Notes under the pieces: generated by a model
What the model saw: only the letters and a program-made list of their open reading frames with translations
What the model was told of the DNA's origin: nothing
Database searches by the model: none
NCBI GenBank assembly: GCA_965365275.1
Contig: CBDUBA010000007.1
Span: 16,663-80,662 of the forward strand
Length of the DNA stretch: 64,000 nt
Origin: JAGTVG01 sp965365275
Lineage (GTDB): Bacteria; Bacteroidota; Bacteroidia; Cytophagales; Cyclobacteriaceae
Reading direction: 5' to 3'
Position numbers and translations under genes: made by a program
Part shown: one piece after another, positions 41,798 to 50,679 of the stretch
How positions within the stretch are numbered: the first letter of the stretch is position 1
Layout: every line of letters starts with the position of its first letter

Positions 41798-43114
41798 CTA
41801 CGCAACAGCAACATTTGCAGACCTTCCTTTCAACTTCCCTGATTTCATCAGTCCTTCATAGTGCCTCATCAGCAGGTAACTTTCAATCTGCTGTAATGTA
41901 TCCAATATTACCCCGACCATGATCAGCAATGATGTACCACCATAAAACTGTGCAAATTGATTGGTTACACCGGCGATTCCTGCAAATGCTGGCATAATTG
42001 CTACAATTGCAAGGAAAAATGAACCAGGGAGGGTAATCTTGGTTAATATATTATCTATATATTCAGCGGTTTGTTTTCCCGGTTTTATGCCAGGAATAAA
42101 ACCACCATTTCTTTTCATGTCATCCGCAATCTGAGTCGGATTTATAGTAATAGCTGTATAGAAAAAGGTGAACAATACGATCAAAGTTCCAAAGACAAGA
42201 TTATATTGCCATGACTGATAATTTGAGAAGGTACTGCCTATATAGGCGGCGAGGTCACTTGAACTAGACCAGAATCCGGCTATAAGTGCAGGCAGGAACA
42301 TCAGGGATTGTGCGAATATAATGGGCATGACCCCTGCAGCATTCACCTTCAATGGAATATATTGCCTTTGTCCACCATACACTCTATTACCTACTACCTG
42401 CTTAGCATATTGAACCGGGATTCGCCTTGTAGCTTGTGTCAGCGCAACAACGCCCATTACAACAAAGAATAAAGCAACCAGCTCAATGATAAATAATAAC
42501 GCACCACTCATCCCTTTTGTGGAAGCTTCTGCGATCAAAGCTCCAGGGAATCTGGAAATAATTCCGATCATGATCAGCATGGATATGCCGTTACCGATGC
42601 CTTTTTCAGTAATTCTCTCTCCGAGCCACATGGCAAATATTGTTCCCGCTGTCAGAATGATCAATGATGAAAAGTAAAACAGTGATGAGTCAACCATAAC
42701 CGCTTCATCCGGTATTGTACCTGCTATATACGCAGAAGACTGGAACAGACAAATGAATATTGTAAGTACCCTTGTGATTTGATTGATCTTTTTCCTACCT
42801 GATTCACCTTCCTTTTGCATTTTCTGGAAATAAGGTACTGCCACAGTCAATAATTGAAGAACGATGGATGCAGATATATAAGGCATAATACCTAATCCAA
42901 GGATCGCAGCATTACTGAATGCCCCACCAAGAAAAGTATCAAGCAAACCTAAAATACCAGTTTGTGTACCGGTGAGTTTAGAGGGGTCAACCCCGGGAAG
43001 AACCACAAATGATCCGAGGCGGAAAATAATTATATAACCCAGCGTGCTTAATATCCTGTCACGCAGTTCCTCAATGGTAAAGATATTCCGTATGGTTCTT
43101 ATAAATTTCTTCAT
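41798..43114 (-). CDS. secY: Preprotein translocase subunit SecY
   Basis: A 438-residue channel protein with ten predicted helices. Recognisable parts are the plug/first helix region ILSTLGYIIIFRLGSFVVLPG, SASIVLQLLTVAVPYF, GNGISMLIM and the last-helix segment QQIESYLLMRHYEGLM. It forms the SecYEG pore in the inner membrane. Situated after rplO with a 3-base gap, as in the spc operon. Confidence 0.97.
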   Translation of the reverse strand: MKKFIRTIRNIFTIEELRDRILSTLGYIIIFRLGSFVVLPGVDPSKLTGTQTGILGLLDTFLGGAFSNAAILGLGIMPYISASIVLQLLTVAVPYFQKMQKEGESGRKKINQITRVLTIFICLFQSSAYIAGTIPDEAVMVDSSLFYFSSLIILTAGTIFAMWLGERITEKGIGNGISMLIMIGIISRFPGALIAEASTKGMSGALLFIIELVALFFVVMGVVALTQATRRIPVQYAKQVVGNRVYGGQRQYIPLKVNAAGVMPIIFAQSLMFLPALIAGFWSSSSDLAAYIGSTFSNYQSWQYNLVFGTLIVLFTFFYTAITINPTQIADDMKRNGGFIPGIKPGKQTAEYIDNILTKITLPGSFFLAIVAIMPAFAGIAGVTNQFAQFYGGTSLLIMVGVILDTLQQIESYLLMRHYEGLMKSGKLKGRSANVAVA

Positions 43115-43117
43115 AGA

Positions 43118-43564
43118 CTACAGTGTAGTTACCTTACCTCCCAGTTTTTCAATGGCTTCAATGGCTGAAGTCGAAAATTTATGGGCTGTAACATCTACTT
43201 TAGTTTTCAATTCTCCTCTGCCTAAAACTTTAACTACATCCCTTTTCCCGATAATCCCATTATCGGTCAATAAGTCAATATCCACAGCTTTTGCCTTGGT
43301 CTTCTCGACCAGCTGCTGTAGAATATCAAGGTTCACTGGCTTATAAACTACCCTATTTGGTCTTTTAAAACCGAACTTAGGTACCCGTCGTTGTAAAGGC
43401 ATCTGACCTCCTTCAAAACCGAACTTTCTCGAATACCCGGACCTGGATTTTGCACCTTTATGTCCCTTTGTAGAGGTCCCACCACGACCAGAACCCTGGC
43501 CTCTTCCTAATCGCTTATTGCTTTTTACAGAACCCTTCGCAGGTTTTAATGTATTCAGTTTCAT
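43118..43564 (-). CDS. rplO: Ribosomal protein L15
   Basis: A 148-residue L15 with the glycine/arginine-rich N-terminal extension (KRLGRGQGSGRGGTSTKGHKG, split around residue 20-40) that threads into 23S rRNA and the globular C-terminal domain. Follows rpmD by 10 bases. Confidence 0.97.
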   Translation of the reverse strand: MKLNTLKPAKGSVKSNKRLGRGQGSGRGGTSTKGHKGAKSRSGYSRKFGFEGGQMPLQRRVPKFGFKRPNRVVYKPVNLDILQQLVEKTKAKAVDIDLLTDNGIIGKRDVVKVLGRGELKTKVDVTAHKFSTSAIEAIEKLGGKVTTL

Positions 43565-43574
43565 CTTTAGTAAT

Positions 43575-43754
43575 TTATAATTCAGTAACAGTTACCAAAT
43601 GATCCACTTTTCGTATCATTCCCAATATCTGGGGTGTTGCTTCAACTTCAACACTTTTATCAATGCGGCCAAGGCCCAGTGCTTTTATGGTTAATTTCTG
43701 GATCTTCGGCCTGTTTATAACACTTCGTCTTTGTGTGATTCTTACCTTCGCCAT
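43575..43754 (-). CDS. rpmD: Ribosomal protein L30
   Basis: A 59-residue protein starting MAKVRITQRRSVINRPKIQK and ending VDHLVTVTEL, with the L30 core TIKALGLGRI in the middle. Position between rpsE (4 bases upstream) and rplO confirms it. Confidence 0.94.
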   Translation of the reverse strand: MAKVRITQRRSVINRPKIQKLTIKALGLGRIDKSVEVEATPQILGMIRKVDHLVTVTEL

Positions 43755-43758
43755 AATA

Positions 43759-44277
43759 TTATCCGTTAAAGACTTTTGACAGTGATATACCTCTATTCTG
43801 TGCTATTGTATAGGGATCCCTCATGTTGGCCAATGCGTGAAAAGTAGCTTTAACAACATTATGTGGGTTTGAGCTACCTTTTGATTTACCTAGAACGTCT
43901 TTTACACCCGCACTTTCAAGAACCGCCCTCATAGCACCACCGGCTATTACGCCCGTACCTGGAGAAGCAGGTTTTAGAAGGACTAATCCTCCACCATATT
44001 TCCCAACCGCCTCATGCGGGACTGTTCCTTTAAGGATGGGAACCTTCACAAGGTTTTTCTTGGCATCATCAATTCCTTTGGTAATGGCATCAGTAACTTC
44101 ATTCGCCTTACCTAAGCCAAAACCAACAACGCCGTTTCCATCTCCAACAACAACAATGGCCGAGAAGCTGAACCTTCTACCTCCTTTTACAACTTTCGCT
44201 ACCCTTTTTATGGCAACTACCTTTTCTTTCAGTTCAATTTCGCTCGCCTTAACAGATTTTACACTTTTCTGTTGCAT
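43759..44277 (-). CDS. rpsE: Ribosomal protein S5
   Basis: A 172-residue S5 with the double-stranded RNA-binding N-terminal half (KEKVVAIKRVAKVVKGGRRFSF split near 20) and the C-terminal GSNPHNVVKATFHAL motif. It takes part in decoding fidelity. Four bases separate it from rplR on one side and from rpmD on the other. Confidence 0.97.
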   Translation of the reverse strand: MQQKSVKSVKASEIELKEKVVAIKRVAKVVKGGRRFSFSAIVVVGDGNGVVGFGLGKANEVTDAITKGIDDAKKNLVKVPILKGTVPHEAVGKYGGGLVLLKPASPGTGVIAGGAMRAVLESAGVKDVLGKSKGSSNPHNVVKATFHALANMRDPYTIAQNRGISLSKVFNG

Positions 44278-44281
44278 ATAT

Positions 44282-44629
44282 TTAGAATTTTAAGCCTCCT
44301 TCCCTGGCTCCATCTGCCAGGGCTTTTACTCGACCATGATACAAATAACCACTTCTATCAAAAATAACAGTATCTATACCGCTAGCCACTGCTTTTTCAG
44401 CCAATTTCTTACCAACATCCTTTGATATGGGAACCGTTACACCGGTTTTCCCAAGTTCTTTTGAAGATGCTGAAGCCAGGGTATGTCCTGAATCGTCATC
44501 GATCAATTGAGCATAGATCCCCTTATTGCTCTTATAGACTGATAATCTTGGCCTTTCCTTGGTACCGGAAATTTTTTGTCTTATGCCTCTTCTAATTCTC
44601 AGTCTTCTTTTTTCTTTATTAAAAGCCAT
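44282..44629 (-). CDS. rplR: Ribosomal protein L18
   Basis: A 115-residue L18, the 5S rRNA binder, with RIRRGIRQKISGTKERPRLSV, SNKGIYAQLIDD and FDRSGYLYHGRVKALADGAREGGL. Eight bases after rplF. Confidence 0.97.
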   Translation of the reverse strand: MAFNKEKRRLRIRRGIRQKISGTKERPRLSVYKSNKGIYAQLIDDDSGHTLASASSKELGKTGVTVPISKDVGKKLAEKAVASGIDTVIFDRSGYLYHGRVKALADGAREGGLKF

Positions 44630-44637
44630 AATTAAAT

Positions 44638-45189
44638 TTATTTAGCAGCAGCTTTACCAGCTTTTCTTCTGATTTGTTCACCCAAAAACTTGATACCTTT
44701 ACCTTTGTAAGGCTCGATTTTTCTAAGAGACCTGATCTTGGCAGCAACCTGTCCGATCAGTTGCTTGTCATGACTCTCTAATGTAATCACTGGATTTTTC
44801 CCTTTTACTGATTCTGCTGTTACCTTGATCTCAGGTGGAACCTGAAAATAATCATGGTGGGAATATCCGAGTGTAAGATCCAGAATATTATTATTCGCTA
44901 CAACCCTGTATCCAACACCCACTAATTCCAATTCAATCTTATATCCGGTACTCACGCCAACTACCATATTGTTGATCAGCGATCTGTATAAACCATGCAT
45001 TGCTTTATGCCTTTTCTGTTCCGTAGGCCGTTTCACATTTACTTCACCATCGGAAATATCGACGGTGATATCCGGATCAATGTGCTGGTTCAATTCACCT
45101 TTGGGTCCTTTAACCTGAACATTGTTATTTTCAATGTTAATCGAAACACCTTCAGGGATTGGAATGGGTTTATTTCCTATTCTTGACAT
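44638..45189 (-). CDS. rplF: Ribosomal protein L6
   Basis: Start at the ATG at 45189 (183 residues, MSRIGNKPIPIP), because this is the family start and it leaves an 11-base gap to rpsH rather than an overlap. Two L6 repeats are visible, with the C-terminal signature EPYKGKGIKF. It binds the sarcin-ricin region of 23S rRNA. Confidence 0.96.
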   Translation of the reverse strand: MSRIGNKPIPIPEGVSINIENNNVQVKGPKGELNQHIDPDITVDISDGEVNVKRPTEQKRHKAMHGLYRSLINNMVVGVSTGYKIELELVGVGYRVVANNNILDLTLGYSHHDYFQVPPEIKVTAESVKGKNPVITLESHDKQLIGQVAAKIRSLRKIEPYKGKGIKFLGEQIRRKAGKAAAK

Positions 45190-45200
45190 CTTCTGATCAT

Positions 45201-45593
45201 TTAATAAATATAACAAAGTACCTCTCCGCCAACATTTTCTGTCCGGGCTTCCTTATCCGTCATCACACCTTTGTTGGTAGATAAAATTGCTATGCCAAGC
45301 CCATTCAGAACTCTGGGAAGCTCTCTGGCATTAGCATAATATCTAAGGCCAGGCTTACTTACCCGTTCGATATGCTGAATGGCAGATATTTTAGTCTCAG
45401 GATTATACTTTAAGGCTATCTTGATAGTCCCCGGAGAGGTTTCATCTTCAAACTTGAAGTTTTGAATGTAACCTTTATCATGAAGCACCTTTGTAATCTC
45501 CTTTTTCATCTTAGAGGAAGGCACTTCTAATATCCTGTGATTCGCTTTTATCGCGTTTCTTATTCTCGTTAAGAAATCAGCTATTGGATCCAT
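45201..45593 (-). CDS. rpsH: Ribosomal protein S8
   Basis: A 130-residue S8 with DPIADFLTRIRNA at the start and the C-terminal signature STNKGVMTDKEARTENVGGEVLCYIY. In E. coli S8 represses the spc operon. Here the gene is preceded by the largest gap in this part of the block (66 bases), which contains a promoter-like box and a short hairpin. Confidence 0.97.
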   Translation of the reverse strand: MDPIADFLTRIRNAIKANHRILEVPSSKMKKEITKVLHDKGYIQNFKFEDETSPGTIKIALKYNPETKISAIQHIERVSKPGLRYYANARELPRVLNGLGIAILSTNKGVMTDKEARTENVGGEVLCYIY

Positions 45594-45621
45594 ATTTTAA
45601 AACTTAAGCCCAAAAGGGCTG

Positions 45622-45629
45622 CAAAATTA
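45622..45629 (-). promoter_or_regulatory. Candidate internal promoter before rpsH
   Basis: Minus strand TAATTTTG followed by CAGCCC, resembling the TACCTTTGCAGTCC box of the rplC and rpsL promoters. TTTG upstream is 25 bases away, too far for a normal -33. The leader then forms the hairpin AGCCC-AAAA-GGGCT (45607-45620). Confidence 0.42.
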
Positions 45630-45659
45630 CTAAATGTTTTTATAATTAACTAATCAAAA

Positions 45660-45929
45660 CTACCAGCTTGCCTTGGTTACGCCAGGTATTTTTCCTTCAC
45701 CTGCCATTTCCCGGAAAGTCACCCTGGAGATACCAAATTTCCGCATATATCCCTTTGGCCTCCCCGTAAGCTTACACCTGTTATGCAGGCGAACCCTTGA
45801 TGAGTTTCTGGGCAATTTATCAAGCCCCACCCAATCGCCAGCTTCTTTCAGAGCCTTCCGTTTTTCAGCATATTTAGCTACTAGCTTTTCTTTTTTTCTT
45901 TCTCTAGCTTTTATTGATTCTCTGGCCAT
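45660..45929 (-). CDS. rpsN: Ribosomal protein S14, zinc-free long form
   Basis: An 89-residue S14 with the C-terminal signature NRCKLTGRPKGYMRKFGISR and no CxxC pairs, so it is the zinc-independent type. It follows rplE by four bases in the usual spc order. Confidence 0.97.
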   Translation of the reverse strand: MARESIKARERKKEKLVAKYAEKRKALKEAGDWVGLDKLPRNSSRVRLHNRCKLTGRPKGYMRKFGISRVTFREMAGEGKIPGVTKASW

Positions 45930-45933
45930 AATA

Positions 45934-46479
45934 TTATTTTCTAAATGGCATTCCGATTGCCTTTAATAGTTCATAACTTTCTTCGTCGGTCTGTGCTGTT
46001 GTAACAAAGGTGACATCCATTCCCGAGATCCTGTTGATTTTATCGATACTGATTTCCGGAAAGATGATCTGTTCCTTAACTCCAAGGGTATAGTTCCCGC
46101 GACCGTCAAATCCTTTTTCATTTATTCCTCTAAAGTCTCTAACACGAGGCAAGGCTACAGAAATAAGCCTGTCAATGAATTCATACATTTTATCGCCCCT
46201 CAAAGTTACGCGAGCACCGATGGGCATACCCTCACGTAGCTTGAAGTTCGATACGGACTTTTTCGCTATAGTGGGAACTGCCTTCTGTCCTGATATGATG
46301 GTTAATTCGTCGACTCCGACATCAACCAGTTTCTTGTCAGCTGTTGCCGCGCCAATACCTTTGTTAATGGCTACCTTGGCAATTTTTGGAACCTGCATAA
46401 TGGATTTGTATTGAAATTTTTCCATCATGGCAGGAACTACCTCATTCAGATACTTTTCTTTTATCCTTGGATTACTCAT
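45934..46479 (-). CDS. rplE: Ribosomal protein L5
   Basis: A 181-residue L5 with the motif GQKAVPTIAKKSVSNFKLREG and the C-terminal TFVTTAQTDEESYELLKAIGMPFRK. Binds 5S rRNA and contacts the P-site tRNA. Its start overlaps the rplX stop by eight bases. Confidence 0.97.
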   Translation of the reverse strand: MSNPRIKEKYLNEVVPAMMEKFQYKSIMQVPKIAKVAINKGIGAATADKKLVDVGVDELTIISGQKAVPTIAKKSVSNFKLREGMPIGARVTLRGDKMYEFIDRLISVALPRVRDFRGINEKGFDGRGNYTLGVKEQIIFPEISIDKINRISGMDVTFVTTAQTDEESYELLKAIGMPFRK

Positions 46480-46801
46480 TTTTTATAAATTCTCCGCTTT
46501 TTTTAGAAAATCTTTGAAGTTTACCTTCTTTATTTAATTTTCTGCCTATCCTGGTTCCTTCTCCGGTTCCCGGATCCACAACCATGAGATTACTGAGATG
46601 AATAGGTGCCTCCTGCTTCTCAATACCTCCATTTGGATTGGCGGCCGACGGCTTGAGGTGCTTTGTTACCATGTTAACACCCTCCACGATCGCTCGATTT
46701 TTATTTACGTATACTTCAAGTACTCTTCCTTTTTTTCCTTTGGAATTACCGGAAAGTACTTTCACTGTATCACCTCGACGTATATGTAATTTATTTGGCA
46801 T
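46472..46801 (-). CDS. rplX: Ribosomal protein L24
   Basis: A 109-residue L24 with an N-terminal KOW domain (RRGDTVKVLSGNSKGKKGRV) and the typical EGVNMVTKHLKP. An early assembly protein. Overlaps rplE by eight bases and follows rplN by 11. Confidence 0.97.
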   Translation of the reverse strand: MPNKLHIRRGDTVKVLSGNSKGKKGRVLEVYVNKNRAIVEGVNMVTKHLKPSAANPNGGIEKQEAPIHLSNLMVVDPGTGEGTRIGRKLNKEGKLQRFSKKSGEFIKNE

Positions 46802-46812
46802 TATATTATTAT

Positions 46813-47181
46813 TTAAATAACCTCTGGTGCAAGAGAAATAATCTTCATGAATTGCTTTTCACGCAACTCCCTGGCTACCGGTCCAAAAATCCTGGTTCCC
46901 CTAGGCTCATCCGTTGCGCTTAACAAAACAGCAGCATTATCTTCAAACCGGATATAGGAACCGTCCTTTCTTCTCACTTCTTTCTTGGTGCGAACGATAA
47001 CAGCCCTCGAAACAGTTCCTTTTTTCAAAGTACTGGATGATAAGGCAGTTTTAACCGTAACCACCACTTTATCACCAACAGAAGCATATCGTTTTTTGGT
47101 GCCGCCCAATACACGGATAACCAGGACTTCTTTTGCCCCACTATTATCCGCAACATTTAAACGTGACTCTTGCTGTATCAT
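46813..47181 (-). CDS. rplN: Ribosomal protein L14
   Basis: A 122-residue L14 with MIQQESRLNVADNSGAKEV at its start and RGTRIFGPVARELRE near the end. At the subunit interface. Two bases after rpsQ. Confidence 0.97.
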   Translation of the reverse strand: MIQQESRLNVADNSGAKEVLVIRVLGGTKKRYASVGDKVVVTVKTALSSSTLKKGTVSRAVIVRTKKEVRRKDGSYIRFEDNAAVLLSATDEPRGTRIFGPVARELREKQFMKIISLAPEVI

Positions 47182-47183
47182 GA

Positions 47184-47438
47184 TTATTTTGCTCTTTCAA
47201 TAATTTCCACTAATCGCCATCTTTTGTTTTTACTCAATGGCCTTGTCTCCATGATTTTTACAGTATCGCCCATTCCACATTCATTTTTTTCATCATGGAC
47301 CGAGAATTTAGACGTTCTACCAATGAACTTACCGTACTTGGGATGCTTGAATTTCCTGTATACAGAAACTGTGGCAGTTTTGTCCATTTTATTACTGACA
47401 ACTGTACCAATTCGTTCTTTCCTGAGATTCCTTTCCAT
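47184..47438 (-). CDS. rpsQ: Ribosomal protein S17
   Basis: An 84-residue S17 (OB fold) with GTVVSNKMDKTATVSVYR and GDTVKIMETRPLSKNKRW, the family signature. Primary 16S rRNA binder. Confidence 0.97.
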   Translation of the reverse strand: MERNLRKERIGTVVSNKMDKTATVSVYRKFKHPKYGKFIGRTSKFSVHDEKNECGMGDTVKIMETRPLSKNKRWRLVEIIERAK

Positions 47439-47449
47439 CTATTACTCGA

Positions 47450-47644
47450 TTAATTTTGTGTTTCTTTCAGTTTTAGAATGGTTCTAATCCTGGCAATCAA
47501 TTTTCTTGTTTCTTTAATTTTCATTGGATTTTCGATAGGAGAGATGGCATGGGCGAATTTCAGCTTAGTCAAGCTTTCTTTTTCAGCTTCCAGCTTCTGC
47601 TTCAGCTCCTCCAATGTCAACGAATTTAATTCAGAATTTTTCAT
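47450..47644 (-). CDS. rpmC: Ribosomal protein L29
   Basis: A 64-residue all-helical L29 with LNSLTLEELKQKLEAEKE and the signature NPMKIKETRKLIARIRTIL. Near the peptide exit. A 56-base gap separates it from rplP. Confidence 0.96.
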   Translation of the reverse strand: MKNSELNSLTLEELKQKLEAEKESLTKLKFAHAISPIENPMKIKETRKLIARIRTILKLKETQN

Positions 47645-47700
47645 CTGCTAATTTTTTATATTTTTTTGGTCAGACATCCATTTTTTAAACCGACCCAGAA

Positions 47701-48126
47701 TTAGATCTCTTCCACATAATCGTGTCTAACCACAAATTTTGTTTTTACCGGCAATTTCTGTGCTGCCAGACGCAAGGCTTCTTTCGCCAATTCAGTCTTA
47801 ACGCCATCCGATTCGAATAATATTGTTCCTGGCTTGATGGTGGCAACCCAGTATTCAGGTGCTCCCTTACCTTTACCCATTCGAACTTCAGCAGGCTTTT
47901 TTGTTATAGGCTTATCCGGGAAAATCCTGATCCAGACCTGTCCTTCCCTTTTCATGGCCCGTGTCATTGCGATACGCGCAGCCTCAATCTGACGGCTTGT
48001 AATCCAACCTGGTTCAAGTGACTTAATGGCAAAGGTGCCAAATGAGATCTCGTGACCACGGGTTGCAATACCTTTTACCCTACCTTTTTGTTTTTTTCTA
48101 TATTTAGTTCTTTTCGGCTGTAACAT
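47701..48126 (-). CDS. rplP: Ribosomal protein L16
   Basis: A 141-residue L16 with MLQPKRTKYRKKQKGR at the start, RQIEAARIAMTRAMKR and RMGKGKGAPEYWVATIKPG. At the A-site side of the large subunit. Confidence 0.97.
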   Translation of the reverse strand: MLQPKRTKYRKKQKGRVKGIATRGHEISFGTFAIKSLEPGWITSRQIEAARIAMTRAMKREGQVWIRIFPDKPITKKPAEVRMGKGKGAPEYWVATIKPGTILFESDGVKTELAKEALRLAAQKLPVKTKFVVRHDYVEEI

Positions 48127-48145
48127 TGCGTAAAATCTTTAAATA

Positions 48146-48874
48146 TTATCTTCTTCTTCTTCGAGGGTTGTCTCCGCCTCTCTTTCTTCTTCCGCCACCG
48201 TCTCCGGTTCCGGTACCACTCATTCCTACATTAGGAGAAAGATCACGCTTCCCATATACTTCTCCTTTGAAAATCCATACCTTAATGCCAATCTTACCAT
48301 AAACAGTATTAGATTCAGAGATAGCGTAATCAATATTTGCCCTGAGTGTATGAAGCGGAATCCTTCCTTCCTTATATTGCTCGGTACGTGCCATTTCAGC
48401 ACCGCCTAATCGGCCGGAAACCTTAATCTTGATACCCTGAGCACCAACACGCATTGCTGATGCAATAGCCTGCTTCATGGCACGCCTATATGAAATCCTT
48501 GCACGTATTTGTTGTGCTATACTTTCACCCACTAATTTCGCATCAAGTTCAGGACGTTTGATCTCATAAATATTGATCTGCACATCCTTGCCGGTGATCT
48601 TTTTCAATTCTTCCTTTATCTTATCAACTTCAGCACCGCCTTTTCCGATTACGACACCTGGTCTGGCAGTATGAACTGTCAGCGTAATTCTCTTGAGGGT
48701 ACGCTCGATCACAATCTTAGAGATGCCTCCTTTTGGTATTCTGGCCTCTACGTAATTTCGTATATTCTGATCTTCTATCAGCTTTGCAGAAAAAGTTTTC
48801 CCGCCATACCAGTTGGAATCCCAACCTTTAATTATGCCTAACCTAAGACCTACCGGATTTACTTTTTGTCCCAT
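48146..48874 (-). CDS. rpsC: Ribosomal protein S3
   Basis: A 242-residue S3 with the KH domain (about 45-110, RPGVVIGKGGAEVDKIKEEL) and the C-terminal mRNA-entry domain. A Gly/Arg-rich tail of about 30 residues (ending in five or more arginines) extends past the usual end. Lies six bases after rplV. Confidence 0.97.
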   Translation of the reverse strand: MGQKVNPVGLRLGIIKGWDSNWYGGKTFSAKLIEDQNIRNYVEARIPKGGISKIVIERTLKRITLTVHTARPGVVIGKGGAEVDKIKEELKKITGKDVQINIYEIKRPELDAKLVGESIAQQIRARISYRRAMKQAIASAMRVGAQGIKIKVSGRLGGAEMARTEQYKEGRIPLHTLRANIDYAISESNTVYGKIGIKVWIFKGEVYGKRDLSPNVGMSGTGTGDGGGRRKRGGDNPRRRRR

Positions 48875-48880
48875 TCTTGA

Positions 48881-49267
48881 CTATTTTTTTTCAGTATTGG
48901 TTTCTTCTTCATACTCTTCCTGAACATAGGAGCTGGCAACGACCATGGTAACATGATTAGAACGCTTTCTAATTCGATGTGCTCTTCCCTGAGGTGCCGG
49001 CCTGAGTCTTTTCAGGATTCGTCCACCATCGACCTGGATCTCCTTAATGAAAAGGTCCGCTTCTTCCAACTTCACGTCTTCAAATTTATTTTGCCAGTTT
49101 GATATGGCTGAAAGCAATAATTTCTCCAGTTTGGCAGCATTATGATTTGGCTCAAACTTAAGGATATTCAATGCTTTTGTAACTTTCTTCCCTCTGATCA
49201 GATCAGCCACAAGCCTCATTTTCCGAGGAGAAGTAGGCACATTTTTTAATTTAGCAACTGCTTCCAT
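48881..49267 (-). CDS. rplV: Ribosomal protein L22
   Basis: A 128-residue L22 with PTSPRKMRLVADLIRGKKV at the start and the exit-tunnel hairpin/terminal region RLRPAPQGRAHRIRKRSNHVT. The tail EEYEEETNTEKK is short and acidic. Confidence 0.97.
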   Translation of the reverse strand: MEAVAKLKNVPTSPRKMRLVADLIRGKKVTKALNILKFEPNHNAAKLEKLLLSAISNWQNKFEDVKLEEADLFIKEIQVDGGRILKRLRPAPQGRAHRIRKRSNHVTMVVASSYVQEEYEEETNTEKK

Positions 49268-49273
49268 TTATCT

Positions 49274-49552
49274 TTATCTTTTACCTTTATCCTTTTTTGA
49301 AATATGACCTCTAAAAGTCCTGGTCGGAGCAAATTCGCCCAGTTTATGTCCAACCATATTTTCAGTTACATAAACAGGTATGAATTTATTCCCATTATGA
49401 ACCGCAAAGGTATGGCCAACAAACTCCGGAGATATCATTGATCGTCTTGACCAGGTTTTAATGACTGATTTCTTTCCCGAATCATTCATCTTATCAATTT
49501 TCTTTTCCAGCCGGAAATCAATATAAGGTCCCTTTTTTAATGATCTTGCCAT
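49274..49552 (-). CDS. rpsS: Ribosomal protein S19
   Basis: A 92-residue S19 with MARSLKKGPYIDFRLEKKI, RRSMISPEFVGHTFAVHNG and the C-terminal KLGEFAPTRTFRGH. Forms a pair with S13 in the head. Overlaps rplB by one base. Confidence 0.97.
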   Translation of the reverse strand: MARSLKKGPYIDFRLEKKIDKMNDSGKKSVIKTWSRRSMISPEFVGHTFAVHNGNKFIPVYVTENMVGHKLGEFAPTRTFRGHISKKDKGKR

Positions 49553-50373
49553 TATTTCCTTTTACTAATTATCAATTTATCTGAATACTTATGCTTTGCT
49601 CTTGTTTTCTTACCTTTAGCATAAAGGCCTGTACGTGATCGGGGATGTCCTCCGGATGCACGTCCTTCTCCACCACCCATTGGGTGATCAACGGGGTTCA
49701 TCGCAACACCTCGAACCCTGGGTCTTCTACCAAGCCATCGCTTCCGGCCAGCTTTCCCCAAAGTAACGTTCATATGATCAGAGTTAGAAACGGTGCCAAC
49801 AGTAGCTGTACAGGATGTCAGTACCATTCTCATTTCACCGGATGGCAACTTCAATGTGGCATACTTGCCTTCCCTGGCAACAAGCTGGGCATATGATCCT
49901 GCACTTCTTGCTATGGATGCACCCTTTCCAGGTCTCAACTCTATATTATGAACAATTGTACCCAAAGGAATATTCCCTAGTGGTAGGTTATTCCCTACTT
50001 CGGGAGCGATCTTATCACCCGCCACAACTGTACTGCCTACTTTCAAACCTTCCGGCGCAATGATGTAAGCTTTCTCTCCATCCACGTAAAACAACAAAGC
50101 AATTCTGGCTGACCTGTTAGGATCATATTCAATGGCCGCAACTTTCGCAGGGACATCTTTTTTGCTTCTCTTGAAATCTATAACTCTATATTTCCTTTTA
50201 TGACCTCCTCCGGAATACCTGATGGTCATTCTTCCAGCACTATTTCGCCCACCGGATTTTTTGTTGGGTGCCAGCAAAGATTTTTCCGGCTCTGCTTTGG
50301 TGATCTTATCAAAGACAGGTGCCATCCTGTATCTCTGCCCGGGTGTCATAGGTCTTAATTTCCTTACAGCCAT
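49552..50373 (-). CDS. rplB: Ribosomal protein L2
   Basis: A 273-residue L2 with the OB-like and SH3-like domains and the C-terminal peptidyl-transferase loop VAMNPVDHPMGGGEGRA carrying the conserved histidine. Its stop shares one base with the rpsS start. Confidence 0.97.
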   Translation of the reverse strand: MAVRKLRPMTPGQRYRMAPVFDKITKAEPEKSLLAPNKKSGGRNSAGRMTIRYSGGGHKRKYRVIDFKRSKKDVPAKVAAIEYDPNRSARIALLFYVDGEKAYIIAPEGLKVGSTVVAGDKIAPEVGNNLPLGNIPLGTIVHNIELRPGKGASIARSAGSYAQLVAREGKYATLKLPSGEMRMVLTSCTATVGTVSNSDHMNVTLGKAGRKRWLGRRPRVRGVAMNPVDHPMGGGEGRASGGHPRSRTGLYAKGKKTRAKHKYSDKLIISKRK

Positions 50374-50384
50374 TTTACTCTACT

Positions 50385-50672
50385 TTATATTCCGCTATAG
50401 AAATCAATCACTTCACCTTCCGCTACGGTGATGATCGCCTTCTTAAATGATGCGGTTCTTCCCGAAATAATTTTTGTTTTGGTATACCTGGTTTTTTCTT
50501 TTCCCTGATATCGCATCGTATTGACGCTTTCCACATTTACTCCGTACATTTTTTCAACGGCTTTCCTGATCTCAACTTTATTTGCCCTGCGGTCAACAAT
50601 AAAGCCATATTGTCCCTTTTCATTCAGATCAGAAACTTTTTCAGTAACCAGTGGTTTTATTAATACTTCCAT
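50385..50672 (-). CDS. rplW: Ribosomal protein L23
   Basis: A 95-residue L23 with IKPLVTEKVSDLNEKGQYGF and VEIRKAVEKMYGVNVESVNT, the family core. Docking site at the tunnel exit for trigger factor and SRP. Confidence 0.97.
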   Translation of the reverse strand: MEVLIKPLVTEKVSDLNEKGQYGFIVDRRANKVEIRKAVEKMYGVNVESVNTMRYQGKEKTRYTKTKIISGRTASFKKAIITVAEGEVIDFYSGI

Positions 50673-50679
50673 CGATAAA

